Shown: positions 50,021 through 59,227 of the stretch, piece by piece
How the letters are laid out: each line of letters opens with the position of its first letter
How positions within the stretch are numbered: position 1 is the stretch's first letter
Assembly: GCA_910577315.1 (NCBI GenBank)
Contig: CAJTME010000008.1
Span: forward strand, 62,001-126,000
Length of the DNA: 64,000 nt
Reading direction: 5' to 3'
From: an uncultured Muribaculaceae bacterium
Lineage (GTDB): Bacteria; Bacteroidota; Bacteroidia; Bacteroidales; Muribaculaceae
Program-made: the position numbers and the translations under genes
The notes under the pieces: model-generated
What the model saw: the letters and a program-made list of their open reading frames with translations, nothing else
Databases searched by the model: none
What the model was told of the DNA's origin: nothing

Positions 50021-51235
50021 ATGAAACAGAAACAAATCCCGGTGCTGCTGCTCACGGGCTATCTCGGCAGCGGCAAGACAACCCTCCTCAACCGCATACT
50101 CACCAACCGGCGCGGCATACGCTTCGCCGTCATCGTCAACGACATCGGCGAGGTGAACATCGACGCCTCGCTCATCCAGAAAGGCGGCGTCGTTGGGCAG
50201 GACGACTCGGGCGACCTGGTCGCCCTGCAGAACGGCTGCATCTGCTGCACCCTCAAGATGGACCTCATCAAACAGGTGATGGAGCTGGTCAACAGCGGCA
50301 ACTTCGACTACATCGTCATTGAGGCGAGCGGCATCTGCGAGCCCGCCCCGATAGCCCAGACCCTGTGCGCCATCCCTCAGATGGCCGGCGACTCCCCTTC
50401 GCAGCCCCTGCCGCGCCTCGACTGCATTGCCACCGTGGTCGACGCCCTGCGGCTCAGGGACGAGTTTGCCTCGGGCGATGCCCTGCGCCGCGAAGGCATC
50501 GGCGAGGACGACATCGAGAAGCTCATAATCGAGCAAATCGAATTCTGCAACCTCATCCTGCTCAATAAAATATCCGAGGTGACTCCTGACGAGGCAGGCC
50601 GCATCCGCGCCATCATCCGCGCGCTGCAGCCCCAGGCCGAAATCATCGGGTGCGACTATGCCGACGTGCCGCTCGACGCCCTCCTGAACACCGGCCTGTT
50701 CGATTTTGAACGCGTGGCCACCTCGGCCACGTGGGTGCGTGAAATCGAAGGGCATGATGACGATGATGATGACGATGAAGAAGAACATGAACATGAACAT
50801 GAGCACGGGCACGACCATCACCACGGCCACCATCATCACCACCACCACGGCGAGGGTGAGGCCGAGGAATACGGCATCGAGACGATGGTCTACTACCGCC
50901 GCCGGCCGTTCAACTTCGAGCGCTTCGACCACCTGCTGGCCAAGGGCTGGCCGGGAAACATCATCCGCGCCAAAGGCGTGATATATTTCAGCCACAACCG
51001 CGATATGTCGCTCCTTTTCGAGACCGCAGGCCGCCAGATGTCGGTCAAGGAAGCCGGCCGCTGGTATGCCACCGCCCCCGAGGAAGAGCTGCGCCAGTTC
51101 CTCATCACCGAGCCGGGCCTCGCCCGCGACTGGGACGAGACCTACGGCGACCGCATGGAAAAAATCGTCATAATCGGCCAGCATCTCGACCGCGACGCCA
51201 TCACCGCCGCCCTCGACGCCTGCCTGGACGACTGA
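50021..51235 (+). CDS. COG0523 (CobW/ZNG1-like) metallochaperone GTPase with His-rich linker
   Basis: The 404-residue product has the Walker A GYLGSGKTTLLN (13-24), the metal-binding CICC (73-76) inside ALQNGCICCTL, EASGICEP and the NKISEV guanine-specificity block. An acidic then His-rich stretch (about residues 246-285, HEHEHEHGHDHHHGHHHHHHH core) follows, then the CobW C-terminal domain (about 290-395, WPGNIIRAKG). Such proteins deliver or manage zinc or other metals. The poly-His linker favours zinc or nickel handling. Flanked by secreted proteins, with no obvious client gene. Confidence 0.92.
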   Translation: MKQKQIPVLLLTGYLGSGKTTLLNRILTNRRGIRFAVIVNDIGEVNIDASLIQKGGVVGQDDSGDLVALQNGCICCTLKMDLIKQVMELVNSGNFDYIVIEASGICEPAPIAQTLCAIPQMAGDSPSQPLPRLDCIATVVDALRLRDEFASGDALRREGIGEDDIEKLIIEQIEFCNLILLNKISEVTPDEAGRIRAIIRALQPQAEIIGCDYADVPLDALLNTGLFDFERVATSATWVREIEGHDDDDDDDEEEHEHEHEHGHDHHHGHHHHHHHGEGEAEEYGIETMVYYRRRPFNFERFDHLLAKGWPGNIIRAKGVIYFSHNRDMSLLFETAGRQMSVKEAGRWYATAPEEELRQFLITEPGLARDWDETYGDRMEKIVIIGQHLDRDAITAALDACLDD

Positions 51236-51256
51236 CAATCAGGACAACCATACATC

Positions 51257-51303
51257 GGGCCCGCTGTCAAACAACTGGATAAAAGTGGTTTGACGGCGGG
51301 CCC
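51257..51303 (+). terminator. hairpin after the COG0523 gene
   Basis: 16-base arms with one T-G mismatch (GGGCCCGC-T-GTCAAAC against GTTTGAC-G-GCGGGCCC). No T-tract follows closely. The rest of the 320-base gap to 51556 is the promoter and a ~130-nt leader of the next gene. Confidence 0.65.
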
Positions 51304-51388
51304 GCCGCTTTGAGCATGGGAATGGAAATAAAGTGCGGTTGCAAGCCAAAGGGACACGAATAAACTTTATTTTATGAATTTTTGCTTT

Positions 51389-51425
51389 AAAAATGTTGTA
51401 TTTGTGGAAAAATGTTGTATATTTG
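51389..51425 (+). promoter_or_regulatory. promoter with embedded 13-bp direct repeat
   Basis: AAAAATGTTGTAT occurs at 51389-51401 and 51408-51420 (19-base period). The first copy supplies a TTG-type -33 and the second overlaps the -7 box TATATTTG (51418-51425). The transcript would have a 5' leader of about 125 nt before 51556. Confidence 0.6.
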
Positions 51426-51555
51426 CACCGAAAACTTTACGAGTGACGTGCGTCTGCCGGCGATTTTTCTTACCGGGAATTCCACTGCAGGTTCGGTCTG
51501 GCGTCAACCTCGACATTAATCTAATCTGTCAACAGACCTGACAACTCACATTTCT

Positions 51556-53526
51556 ATGAAAAAGTTTCTACTTCTGGCAACTACGGTTGCGGCTTTCACC
51601 CCGGCGGCTTTCGCGCAGAGCGCGCTTATTCCAGGCGAAGCTACCGACTTTGTGGCTGAGTTCGATTTCAACGGTGGCGCTCCTCTGGTGCGCGGCTCAT
51701 TCACGGCTCCTACGCAGAACAACAGCTATTTTGACCCGCAGCCACTCACCGAGATTGCCCGTATCGAAGTGACCCGTTCGTGCTATTCGGTCGGTGAAAT
51801 GGACGAGCCGGTGGCGGAATATGAGAATCCGGCTCCGGGAGAGACCCTGTCGTTTGTTGACGAAACTCTGGAGGAATTCGGCTATCAGTACACCTATACC
51901 GTGACGGCTTACTCGTCGGAGAACAAAGGTGGCTATGGCGCATATCAGCATATATATGTAGGCGTTAAGCCGGCCAAGCCCGAAATCGTGTCGGTGACCA
52001 CCGGCGAAAACGGTTTTGCACCCGTCACCATCACCTTCACCGCTCCATCCCTTACCGCCGAGGGTGAGGAACTGCCAACTCCGCTGACCTCCATCAAGAT
52101 TGTCAACTACAAGGGCTGGAACAGCGAAGACCTGCTTGAGACCATTTCCGACCCGGTGCCCGGTAAGGAATACACATTCGTGCATCCCGCCGAAAACGGT
52201 GTCAGCTACACTTACCAGATTTCTGCGTCGACCGCTTTCGGCGATGGTGACTATGCGTCGAAAATGATATATGTCGGCGAGGACGTACCCGCGGCTCCCA
52301 CCGAGTTCAAGGCAGAGGTGGCCGACGGCAAGGTACACCTGTCGTGGACCGCGCCCGCCGAGGGCAAGAACGGCGGATACATCGACCCGGCCGCGACCCT
52401 CTACCGCGTGTCGCGCCTCATCGGCTATGATGAAACCCCGATTGCCGATGGCCTGTCGGAATGTAACTTCACTGACCCCTGCGATGACCTCACCGGCCCA
52501 ACTCAGTTCTCATACACCGTGACCGCCTACAATGAAAAAGGCGAGGGCGGATATGTAAATCTTGACGGGAAACTGATCGTGGGTCCGTCCAGCCAGCTTC
52601 CCTATGTTGAGGACTTCAACGAAGGCGGATACTTCAAGTCCCCCGCCAACCTGTGGTCTACCGATCCGGCGTCGTTCAGCGACTGGGGTTACAGCGACTA
52701 TGACTACTACCTTGCCCTTACCGGCGTTGATGCCGCCGACGGCAATGATGAAGGCTATGCCTACTGCTCGCACCGCTATGCTTCGGCTGACGCCCACGAG
52801 CGCCTTATTTCGGGCAGCATCGACCTTTCCGAGGCCAAATATCCCGTGCTGACGTTCTTCTATGCCGCTGTTCCCGACGTCACCAACCGCCTGAGCGTGG
52901 AATACCGCCAGGGTGGCGGGGAAGCCGTGCTTGAAGATTTCTGCATCGCCGAGAACGCTCCTGCCGACGCCGACTACGCCTGGGTTAAGAAAACCCTGCC
53001 GATGGATGCAGCCAAGGGTGGCGATGTAAGCCTCGTGTTCCATGCCTATACCGGCGAGGACGCTACGGATGTGGATAATGTGTTTATCGACGCCATCCGT
53101 CTCGACGACTATCCTCCCGTCGAAGGCATCATGATAAGCGTCCAGGGTACAACCGCCACTATCCAGTGGACCGCTCCCGCCAATTCATCGGCCCAGGCCG
53201 ATTCGTTCGACGTATATGTCGACGATAACGAACCCGTCAGGGTATCGGAGACCGAATATGTGTTCGCCTCCCAGCTCGATACAGAGCACACCGTGGCCGT
53301 CCGCGCCCACTACGGCGACGTGCCCTCGTGCCTCTCCGAGGCCGTGGCCTTCGACTCCAACGGAACCCTCGGCATCGGTACCGTACAGGCCGATGGAGGC
53401 CGCGTCGAATACTTCGACGTGAACGGCCGCAAGGTTGTGGCTCCCGTGCCCGGTATGTTCCTCATCAAGCGCACCACCGCCGCAGACGGAGCTCAGAAAG
53501 TGGAAAAAACAGTCTATGCCAAATAA
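51556..53526 (+). CDS. secreted FN3/cleaved-adhesin-type protein with T9SS tail
   Basis: The 656-residue product has a signal peptide (to FAQ, residue 21). Three fibronectin type III-like modules (about 30-340, each ending in a YTYTVTAYS or YTVTAYNEKGEGGY strand) precede a jelly-roll domain (about 350-515, VEDFNEGGYFKSPANLWSTD, VDNVFIDAIRLDDYPP) and another FN3 module. The end is VEYFDVNGRKVVAPVPGMFLIKR...KTVYAK, a sorting tail. Presumed surface adhesin or matrix protein. The next gene starts 12 bases later, with a related layout. Confidence 0.85.
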   Translation: MKKFLLLATTVAAFTPAAFAQSALIPGEATDFVAEFDFNGGAPLVRGSFTAPTQNNSYFDPQPLTEIARIEVTRSCYSVGEMDEPVAEYENPAPGETLSFVDETLEEFGYQYTYTVTAYSSENKGGYGAYQHIYVGVKPAKPEIVSVTTGENGFAPVTITFTAPSLTAEGEELPTPLTSIKIVNYKGWNSEDLLETISDPVPGKEYTFVHPAENGVSYTYQISASTAFGDGDYASKMIYVGEDVPAAPTEFKAEVADGKVHLSWTAPAEGKNGGYIDPAATLYRVSRLIGYDETPIADGLSECNFTDPCDDLTGPTQFSYTVTAYNEKGEGGYVNLDGKLIVGPSSQLPYVEDFNEGGYFKSPANLWSTDPASFSDWGYSDYDYYLALTGVDAADGNDEGYAYCSHRYASADAHERLISGSIDLSEAKYPVLTFFYAAVPDVTNRLSVEYRQGGGEAVLEDFCIAENAPADADYAWVKKTLPMDAAKGGDVSLVFHAYTGEDATDVDNVFIDAIRLDDYPPVEGIMISVQGTTATIQWTAPANSSAQADSFDVYVDDNEPVRVSETEYVFASQLDTEHTVAVRAHYGDVPSCLSEAVAFDSNGTLGIGTVQADGGRVEYFDVNGRKVVAPVPGMFLIKRTTAADGAQKVEKTVYAK

Positions 53527-53538
53527 TCAGGGATATAG

Positions 53539-56500
53539 ATGAAATATAAGTTGTTTTTAATGGCAACGACAGCGCTGGCGGCAGCCGGCGTTGCCGTTGC
53601 CATCGTTCCATCGGGCGGGATGCCCGTGGAAACAAGCGGCCGGGTGCTGGCAAACGCCCCGCGCGAGGTGTTTGGCAATGTTGAAGCGCAGCCGACCGAC
53701 TCTGACATTGTGTCCAGACATAAGATTGGCGCCTCGGGATCGAGCATCTACGGTTACCAATCCTATGCCGATGTGGACGGTTTTGTGGGTTGCTTCTGCG
53801 AAATCACGCCCGACGGCACCATCACGCCGATGTGGGACTACTCATATTCCACCCTCGGGGCAAGCATGTCAAGCGGCTGGCTGCGCGGCGACCGCCTGTG
53901 CGGACTGGGTATCTTTACGGCGGGTTCGGAGGATCTTGTGGGCGACTATGCCTATCAGGAGTTTGATCCGGTCGGCGGCCAGCAGTTCGTGGGACGTTCA
54001 ATCAGCGTCGATGGCGAGTATCTTCCGTATTTCTACAAGGCTGCCTACGTTCCCGAACACGACCTCATCTATGGTTTTGGCCGCGTAGGCGACCCATACC
54101 AGTCGGAAGTGTACGCATTCAAGGTGGCCCTGGCCGATTCGCCCGAGACAGCCGAGGTCGTCGCCGAGATTGAGCCCGGCGACCGTTGCTACTCGCTGTG
54201 CTGGCATCCCGTCGACAAATGTTTTTACGGCGTGACCACATGGGGCAAGTTCGTGAAGATTATGACCGACGGAACCACCACCGAGCTGTTTGAGGTGCCG
54301 GTCGACAACCTCGCCAATTCTCCGTCGGCGATGGTTTACAGCCCCTACGACGGCTACCTGCTGTGGAATCCCGCCGTAACGGCGACCACCTCGGTGCTGT
54401 ATGCCGTATATCCCGATGAAAAGCGGGTCGAGAAGCTGCACACGTTCGATGTTGACCGCCAGTTCTCATTCTTCCTCACTCCCGACTTTGAGGCCGATGA
54501 TGCCGCTCCCGGCCGTCCGCTGTTTGCCGGTGCCGGTTTTGCCGGCGGTAGCCATGACGGCTCCCTGAGCTTCACCATGCCGTCGGCCACCATCGGCGGC
54601 GATGCCATCGGCACCGACATGGCCTGGACGCTCTATGCCAACGGCGACCGGCTCGCCGCGGGCACAGCAGCAGCGTCCGCTACGGTAAATGTCGCCGTCG
54701 AGAGCCTCCCCGACGCATATTATACCTTCCGTTTCGAGGCCTCGCTCGACGGAAAGGCCGGCGCCCCCTGTGTGACGCACCTCTATGTGGGCAATGACAC
54801 GCCTCTGGCGCCCGCTGCCGTCACCCTCACCGACTCCCGCATCGCCTGGGAGGCCGTGACCGAGGGCGAGCACGGCGGCCATGTCGACGCCCAGGCTATC
54901 GAATATGAGGTATATCTCAACGGCGAGCTGCTCGCCACCACCGGCGGGTGCGTTCTCGACTACGCCCTCGACCCCGACCGCGAGCTTGATGCCTTCCGCG
55001 CCTCGGTAACCGCCGTGTTCGATGGCCGTAAATCCGCACCGGGCGTGTCCGAAAAGGTCATAATGGGCCGTCCGCTCTCGCTGCCCGTCACCATCGAACC
55101 CACCCTGCATCAGGTCGACCTCGTCACAACCGTCAACCGCGACGGCAGCCCCGACTACGGCACCTGGCGATACTCCGAGCAATGGGACCTCCCATGCTTT
55201 GCCTCGGGCTGGAGCTATGAGCGTGCCGACGACTGGCTGATTCTCCCCGTCACCTATTTCCCCTCGGCCGAGATCGCCTATAACTTCGCAATCGACGCCG
55301 CCCGCGGCGGAAATATCGGCACCCGCGAATACTTCGAGGTGTGGGCCGGTACCGAACCCGACCCCGAGGCCATGACAATTCCCGTCATGTCCAAGACCCG
55401 CGCCAAGAAATATAACGAATGGAACGAGCATACAGCCGTGTTTGCCGTGCCCGCCCCCGGCAACTATTATGTGGCCGTGCACGGCGTCTCCGACCCCGAC
55501 CAGAAGGACCTCATCGTGCGCAACATCCGCATCTGGGCCTCGCAGAACACCGCCCAGGCTCCCGAATCCGTGTCGGATCTGCAGGTGGTTGAGTCGAGCG
55601 ACGCCGACTACACCGCGACCCTCTCCTTCACCATGCCCTCGAAATATATCGACGGCACTGAAATCCCTGCCGACATCGAGGTGAAGGCCACCGTCATGGC
55701 CGCCGGGAATATTGTCGTTGCCGGCGCGCCCGGCTCGGCGCAGACCGTCACCGTTCCCACCGTTCAGGGCGATAATTACATCTCGGTGGTTCCGAGTGTG
55801 GCCGGCAATGAAGGCCAGGGCGCCGAGGTGGTGGTGTTCACCGGTGTCGACATGCTCAGCTTCGTCGAGAACCTCAAGGCCGAGGTCAGCGAGGACAACA
55901 TGAGCGTCGTAATGTCGTGGGAAGCCCCGGTTGAATCGCTCAACGGCGGCTACTTCTCGACAACGGGCATCACCTATTGGGTCGCACAGATTGACAGCTA
56001 CGGCACCATCCTCGGCGAGCCCGTATGCGCCGGCACCGATGTGTTTGAGTACACCCTTGTGCTGCCCGAAGGAACGCCACAGGCCCTCGTTCGCCTCGCC
56101 GTCATTCCCGAGAACGCCGCCGGCATGTCGTATGCCCGCAGCTTCTATTCCCACATCATTGGAACTCCCTATGACCTCCCGGTGCTTGAGGAATTCAACG
56201 ACATGACGGCCCATTATCAGCCCATTGTGGTGCAACAGCCCGACTCCCGCTATGAGGGCGGAAGCTGGACCTGGTGCCAGCCCGAACTGGTGCATCCCGA
56301 CTTCGCCAACTCCTCGCCCTATGCCATTATCGGCTACACCGATGACGGTTCGGCAAGGGTGCGCATGCGCCTGCCCAAGGTTTCGACAGTCGGTATGGAC
56401 GGCTCAACGGCAATCTTCGAGTTCTGGGGCGGACATCATTCCGCACAGGAAATCGCGGTCTATGCCATCACATACGGAATGGCCCAGCCTGAGAAAATAG

Positions 56501-56871
56501 CCACTCTGGAAGCCGGCGACGGTTGGACCACCGGCTCGGTCGACCTTCCCGACAGCTATATCGGCCGCCCGTGGATGAACCTCTATGTCGACGCCCTGAT
56601 TCCATCGTCCGAGCACTACTTCATACTTTCGAGCTATTGCATCGACGAGAAGCTCTCGGTGGCCGACGCCACGGCCCATGCAGGCTCAATCGTCTCGCGC
56701 GGAGGAGCCGTCGTGATGAGCGGCTTTGACGGAATGGCCTACCTGGTGACCGCTGTAGATGGACGCGTTGTTGCCCGCGGCACGGCTGCATCCGAAACTT
56801 CGGTGGCTCTTGCCCCCGGTGTTTACATCGTGAAGGCCGGCGCCCGCACGGCAAAGGTTGCCGTCCGCTGA
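53539..56871 (+). CDS. large secreted multi-domain protein with T9SS tail
   Basis: The 1110-residue product has a signal peptide-like N-terminus (MKYKLFLMATTALAAAGVAV). A beta-propeller-like region (about 50-310, repeated YGFGRVGDPYQSEVYAF, CYSLCWHPVDKCFYGVTTWG, YSPYDGYLLWNP) precedes four or so FN3-like modules (about 330-880), a jelly-roll region (about 880-1060) and the tail (VDGRVVARG...LAPGVYIVKAG...KVAVR). No enzyme motif recognised. It is 12 bases behind the 656-residue gene, so the two are one operon. Confidence 0.85.
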   Translation: MKYKLFLMATTALAAAGVAVAIVPSGGMPVETSGRVLANAPREVFGNVEAQPTDSDIVSRHKIGASGSSIYGYQSYADVDGFVGCFCEITPDGTITPMWDYSYSTLGASMSSGWLRGDRLCGLGIFTAGSEDLVGDYAYQEFDPVGGQQFVGRSISVDGEYLPYFYKAAYVPEHDLIYGFGRVGDPYQSEVYAFKVALADSPETAEVVAEIEPGDRCYSLCWHPVDKCFYGVTTWGKFVKIMTDGTTTELFEVPVDNLANSPSAMVYSPYDGYLLWNPAVTATTSVLYAVYPDEKRVEKLHTFDVDRQFSFFLTPDFEADDAAPGRPLFAGAGFAGGSHDGSLSFTMPSATIGGDAIGTDMAWTLYANGDRLAAGTAAASATVNVAVESLPDAYYTFRFEASLDGKAGAPCVTHLYVGNDTPLAPAAVTLTDSRIAWEAVTEGEHGGHVDAQAIEYEVYLNGELLATTGGCVLDYALDPDRELDAFRASVTAVFDGRKSAPGVSEKVIMGRPLSLPVTIEPTLHQVDLVTTVNRDGSPDYGTWRYSEQWDLPCFASGWSYERADDWLILPVTYFPSAEIAYNFAIDAARGGNIGTREYFEVWAGTEPDPEAMTIPVMSKTRAKKYNEWNEHTAVFAVPAPGNYYVAVHGVSDPDQKDLIVRNIRIWASQNTAQAPESVSDLQVVESSDADYTATLSFTMPSKYIDGTEIPADIEVKATVMAAGNIVVAGAPGSAQTVTVPTVQGDNYISVVPSVAGNEGQGAEVVVFTGVDMLSFVENLKAEVSEDNMSVVMSWEAPVESLNGGYFSTTGITYWVAQIDSYGTILGEPVCAGTDVFEYTLVLPEGTPQALVRLAVIPENAAGMSYARSFYSHIIGTPYDLPVLEEFNDMTAHYQPIVVQQPDSRYEGGSWTWCQPELVHPDFANSSPYAIIGYTDDGSARVRMRLPKVSTVGMDGSTAIFEFWGGHHSAQEIAVYAITYGMAQPEKIATLEAGDGWTTGSVDLPDSYIGRPWMNLYVDALIPSSEHYFILSSYCIDEKLSVADATAHAGSIVSRGGAVVMSGFDGMAYLVTAVDGRVVARGTAASETSVALAPGVYIVKAGARTAKVAVR

Positions 56872-56892
56872 CACTGAGATAAATAATGTGAG

Positions 56893-56925
56893 AAAGCCCG
56901 GAGGCCATTGCTTCCGGGCTTTTTC
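56893..56925 (+). terminator. terminator after the 1110-residue gene
   Basis: AAAGCCCGGA (56893-56902) pairs with TCCGGGCTTT, followed by TTTTTC. It also lies downstream of the converging LRR gene. Confidence 0.8.
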
Positions 56926-56977
56926 GTTGCCGCAACCGTGCGGCATGATTGATATAAATGGTTTTAGGATGGTTATC

Positions 56978-58990
56978 TTACTTTTGCACCTTGCATGTGG
57001 TTCCGTCGGTGTATCTTACGATGAGGACACCCGAGGGGGCGGCGTCCATTGAGGTGCCGCGCAGGATGCCGTCGGGGGTGTAGATGCCCTCGATTTCGGC
57101 CTGGGCGGCGGTGGCGTCGCTGATGCCCGAGATGTCTGAGCGCAGGTAGAAAGTGCTCATCGGCACGCCGTCGGCGGTGTAGAACACGCGCACGCCGGTG
57201 CCGCCGTCGGTGACCTCGTGCTGGGTCTTGGTTATGACCACATCAATGTCGCTGAGGTCGGGGTTGGTGGTGGCGGTGATTACGTTATTTTCGTTGACCT
57301 CGACGGTGAACATCTCGGTGACGGGGCCGTTTTCACGGTAAGGATTGCCGTAGTTTGCTGCGGCGAGGTAGGGAACGTAGGCCGCTTTCCAGTATGGGGG
57401 GATGTTGTCGGTCATCGACGAGGAGATGAATATGGCCTCGCGGGTGTTACTGTTGACGAGGTCGCCGTAGGTGATGGTGGCCCAGTAGAATGAGTTGGAG
57501 CCGACGTAGACCTTCACGCCGTCGTTGAAGGTGATGCCCGCGGGAACGCGGATTTCCTCGCCGTCGGCGTTTTCGGGGAAGACCATGGAGCGCATCGAGG
57601 TGTTGCCCGAGAATGCCTCGGCCGAGATGTAGGTGACCTGCGCCAGGTCGATGGATTCAAGGGCGGTGCAGCCGGCGAAGGCCGAAGAGCCGATTGTCTT
57701 GAGGGTTCCCTTGCCCATGGGGTCCAGGTTTACTTTGGTCAGGCTGGCGCATCCGCGGAAGAAGCCGTCGGGAATTTCGGTGAGTTTCGAGGGCCAGTTG
57801 ACCGATTCGAGGCCCGAGAAGGCGAATTGCTCGCCCTGGCTCTGGAGGTCGAGGCCGGTGACATCGTCGACATAGGCCAGCGAGAACGATTTCAGGGACG
57901 TGCAGCCGTAGAACACCCGGGCGCCCATGATGATGTGCTGGGGCTCGATGGTGACGTCGGCCAGCTTGGCGCAGCCGCTGAACATGCGGTTGTTGAGGTA
58001 GACCTTTTCGGAGGTGGTGCCGGTGATTTTCACGTTTTCAAGTTCGGTGCAGCCGTAGCAGAGGGCGTCGGCGCGGCCCTGGGCGGCGTTGGCAAAGCTG
58101 AGCGACTTTATCTTCGAGCAGGCGAATGTGTAGAATCCCAGGCGCACGTTGTCGTGGAGGACGATTTCGGGGATGGACGAGCCGGCGAAGGCGCCGTCGT
58201 CGAGCGTCTTGACCGACGCGGGCACCTCGAAGCGGTCGAGCTTGAGGGCGGGCGGACAGGCGGCGATGCTTTGTTTCGACAGGTCGTAGATGATGCCGTC
58301 GGCCGAGGTGTAGTTGTGGGTGGCGTCGACGTTCACCTCGCTGATGCTGGTGTTGCCCACGGCCCACAGGCCGCCCGAGAACATCTGGCCGCCCGAGAGG
58401 ACGAGGGTCTTGATGGTGCGGTTGCCCATGAAGGCGAAGTCGCCGATGTAGCTGACCTCCTCGGGCAGGGTATAGCGGGTCTTGGGACGCGCCGGGGGCA
58501 TGCGGAACAGGGTCCAGGCGGCGGATTCGCGCTCGCGGCTGAGCAGCACGCCGTCGATGTCCATGAAATATTTGCTGGCGGCGTTGACATGGAATTCGTT
58601 GATGCCGCTGCAACCCTCGAATTCACGCCCGCCGATGGTCTCGAGCGGTGACGAGATGTTCACGCGTGTGATTTCGGTGAAGTCCTTGAACACCGGCACG
58701 TAGTCGAACCAGTAGAGCGAGTTGTAGTTCTCGCCGATCTGGGTGACGGTATATTTGGTGCCGTCGATGGTTACGCTGCCGGGGATTGTGATTTCGCCCG
58801 AGGGGACATAGCCGGGCTTGACGTCGACGATCGAGGCGTTGCCGGTCTCCTCCGAGGCGTTGATTTCGATTTTATAGACATAGTTGCCGACGGTGTGCAC
58901 GTAGGGCGATTCCGGGCTGTATGCCAGGGCGGCTGTGGCCGACAGTGTCAGGAAAACCGAGGTGAGGATAGAGCGTAATTTTTTATACAT
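56978..58990 (-). CDS. BspA-type leucine-rich repeat secreted protein with sorting-like tail
   Basis: The 670-residue product has a signal peptide (MYKKLRSILTSVFLTLSATAALA). A central array of LRR_5 repeats (about 60-500) has units such as AFAGCTALESIDLAQVTYI and FYGCTSLKSFSLAYV. The C-terminal region (GIYTPDGILRGTSMDAAPSGVLIVRYTDGTTCKVQK) resembles a T9SS or related surface tail. The ATG at 58990 follows the TACCTTTG box (59031-59038); the longer frame to 59227 crosses that promoter. Related to the truncated gene at 1-436. Confidence 0.88.
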   Translation of the reverse strand: MYKKLRSILTSVFLTLSATAALAYSPESPYVHTVGNYVYKIEINASEETGNASIVDVKPGYVPSGEITIPGSVTIDGTKYTVTQIGENYNSLYWFDYVPVFKDFTEITRVNISSPLETIGGREFEGCSGINEFHVNAASKYFMDIDGVLLSRERESAAWTLFRMPPARPKTRYTLPEEVSYIGDFAFMGNRTIKTLVLSGGQMFSGGLWAVGNTSISEVNVDATHNYTSADGIIYDLSKQSIAACPPALKLDRFEVPASVKTLDDGAFAGSSIPEIVLHDNVRLGFYTFACSKIKSLSFANAAQGRADALCYGCTELENVKITGTTSEKVYLNNRMFSGCAKLADVTIEPQHIIMGARVFYGCTSLKSFSLAYVDDVTGLDLQSQGEQFAFSGLESVNWPSKLTEIPDGFFRGCASLTKVNLDPMGKGTLKTIGSSAFAGCTALESIDLAQVTYISAEAFSGNTSMRSMVFPENADGEEIRVPAGITFNDGVKVYVGSNSFYWATITYGDLVNSNTREAIFISSSMTDNIPPYWKAAYVPYLAAANYGNPYRENGPVTEMFTVEVNENNVITATTNPDLSDIDVVITKTQHEVTDGGTGVRVFYTADGVPMSTFYLRSDISGISDATAAQAEIEGIYTPDGILRGTSMDAAPSGVLIVRYTDGTTCKVQK

Positions 58991-59030
58991 GAAGTGTAAG
59001 TAAGATGATAAGTAGAACTGAAATTTTGTG

Positions 59031-59038
59031 CAAAGGTA
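59031..59038 (-). promoter_or_regulatory. -7 box for the BspA-type gene
   Basis: TACCTTTG on the minus strand, 40 bases before the ATG at 58990. Confidence 0.65.
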
Positions 59039-59157
59039 CGGCTTTTTTTTCAAAAAAGGCATATCTGCGATGTATATATATGGCTGAAATTTAGGCAATA
59101 TATGGCCATGAAAAGCCGACAAACGCCGTCTTGAGAATGTTTTAGGAGCCTTTTCGC

Positions 59158-59187
59158 TTGCAGTTTGCAAAATTATCTCTATATTTG
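59158..59187 (+). promoter_or_regulatory. promoter of the Omp28-like T9SS protein
   Basis: TTG (59158-59160), 19-base spacer, TATATTTG (59180-59187); the ATG at 59228 follows after 40 bases. An in-frame ATG at 59165 lies within the promoter and is rejected. Confidence 0.6.
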
Positions 59188-59227
59188 CGCAAGAATACAG
59201 AAATCCTATCCACATAATTTTCACCAT

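Noticed and set aside
53539..53640. Programmed fusion or read-through between the 656- and 1110-residue genes
   Set aside because: They are separated by a stop and 12 bases, each has its own signal peptide and sorting tail, so they are ordinary neighbours in one operon.
54466..56295. 609-codon minus-strand frame opposite the 1110-residue gene
   Set aside because: Antisense shadow; no signal, no motif, and the sense protein has signal peptide, repeats and a sorting tail.
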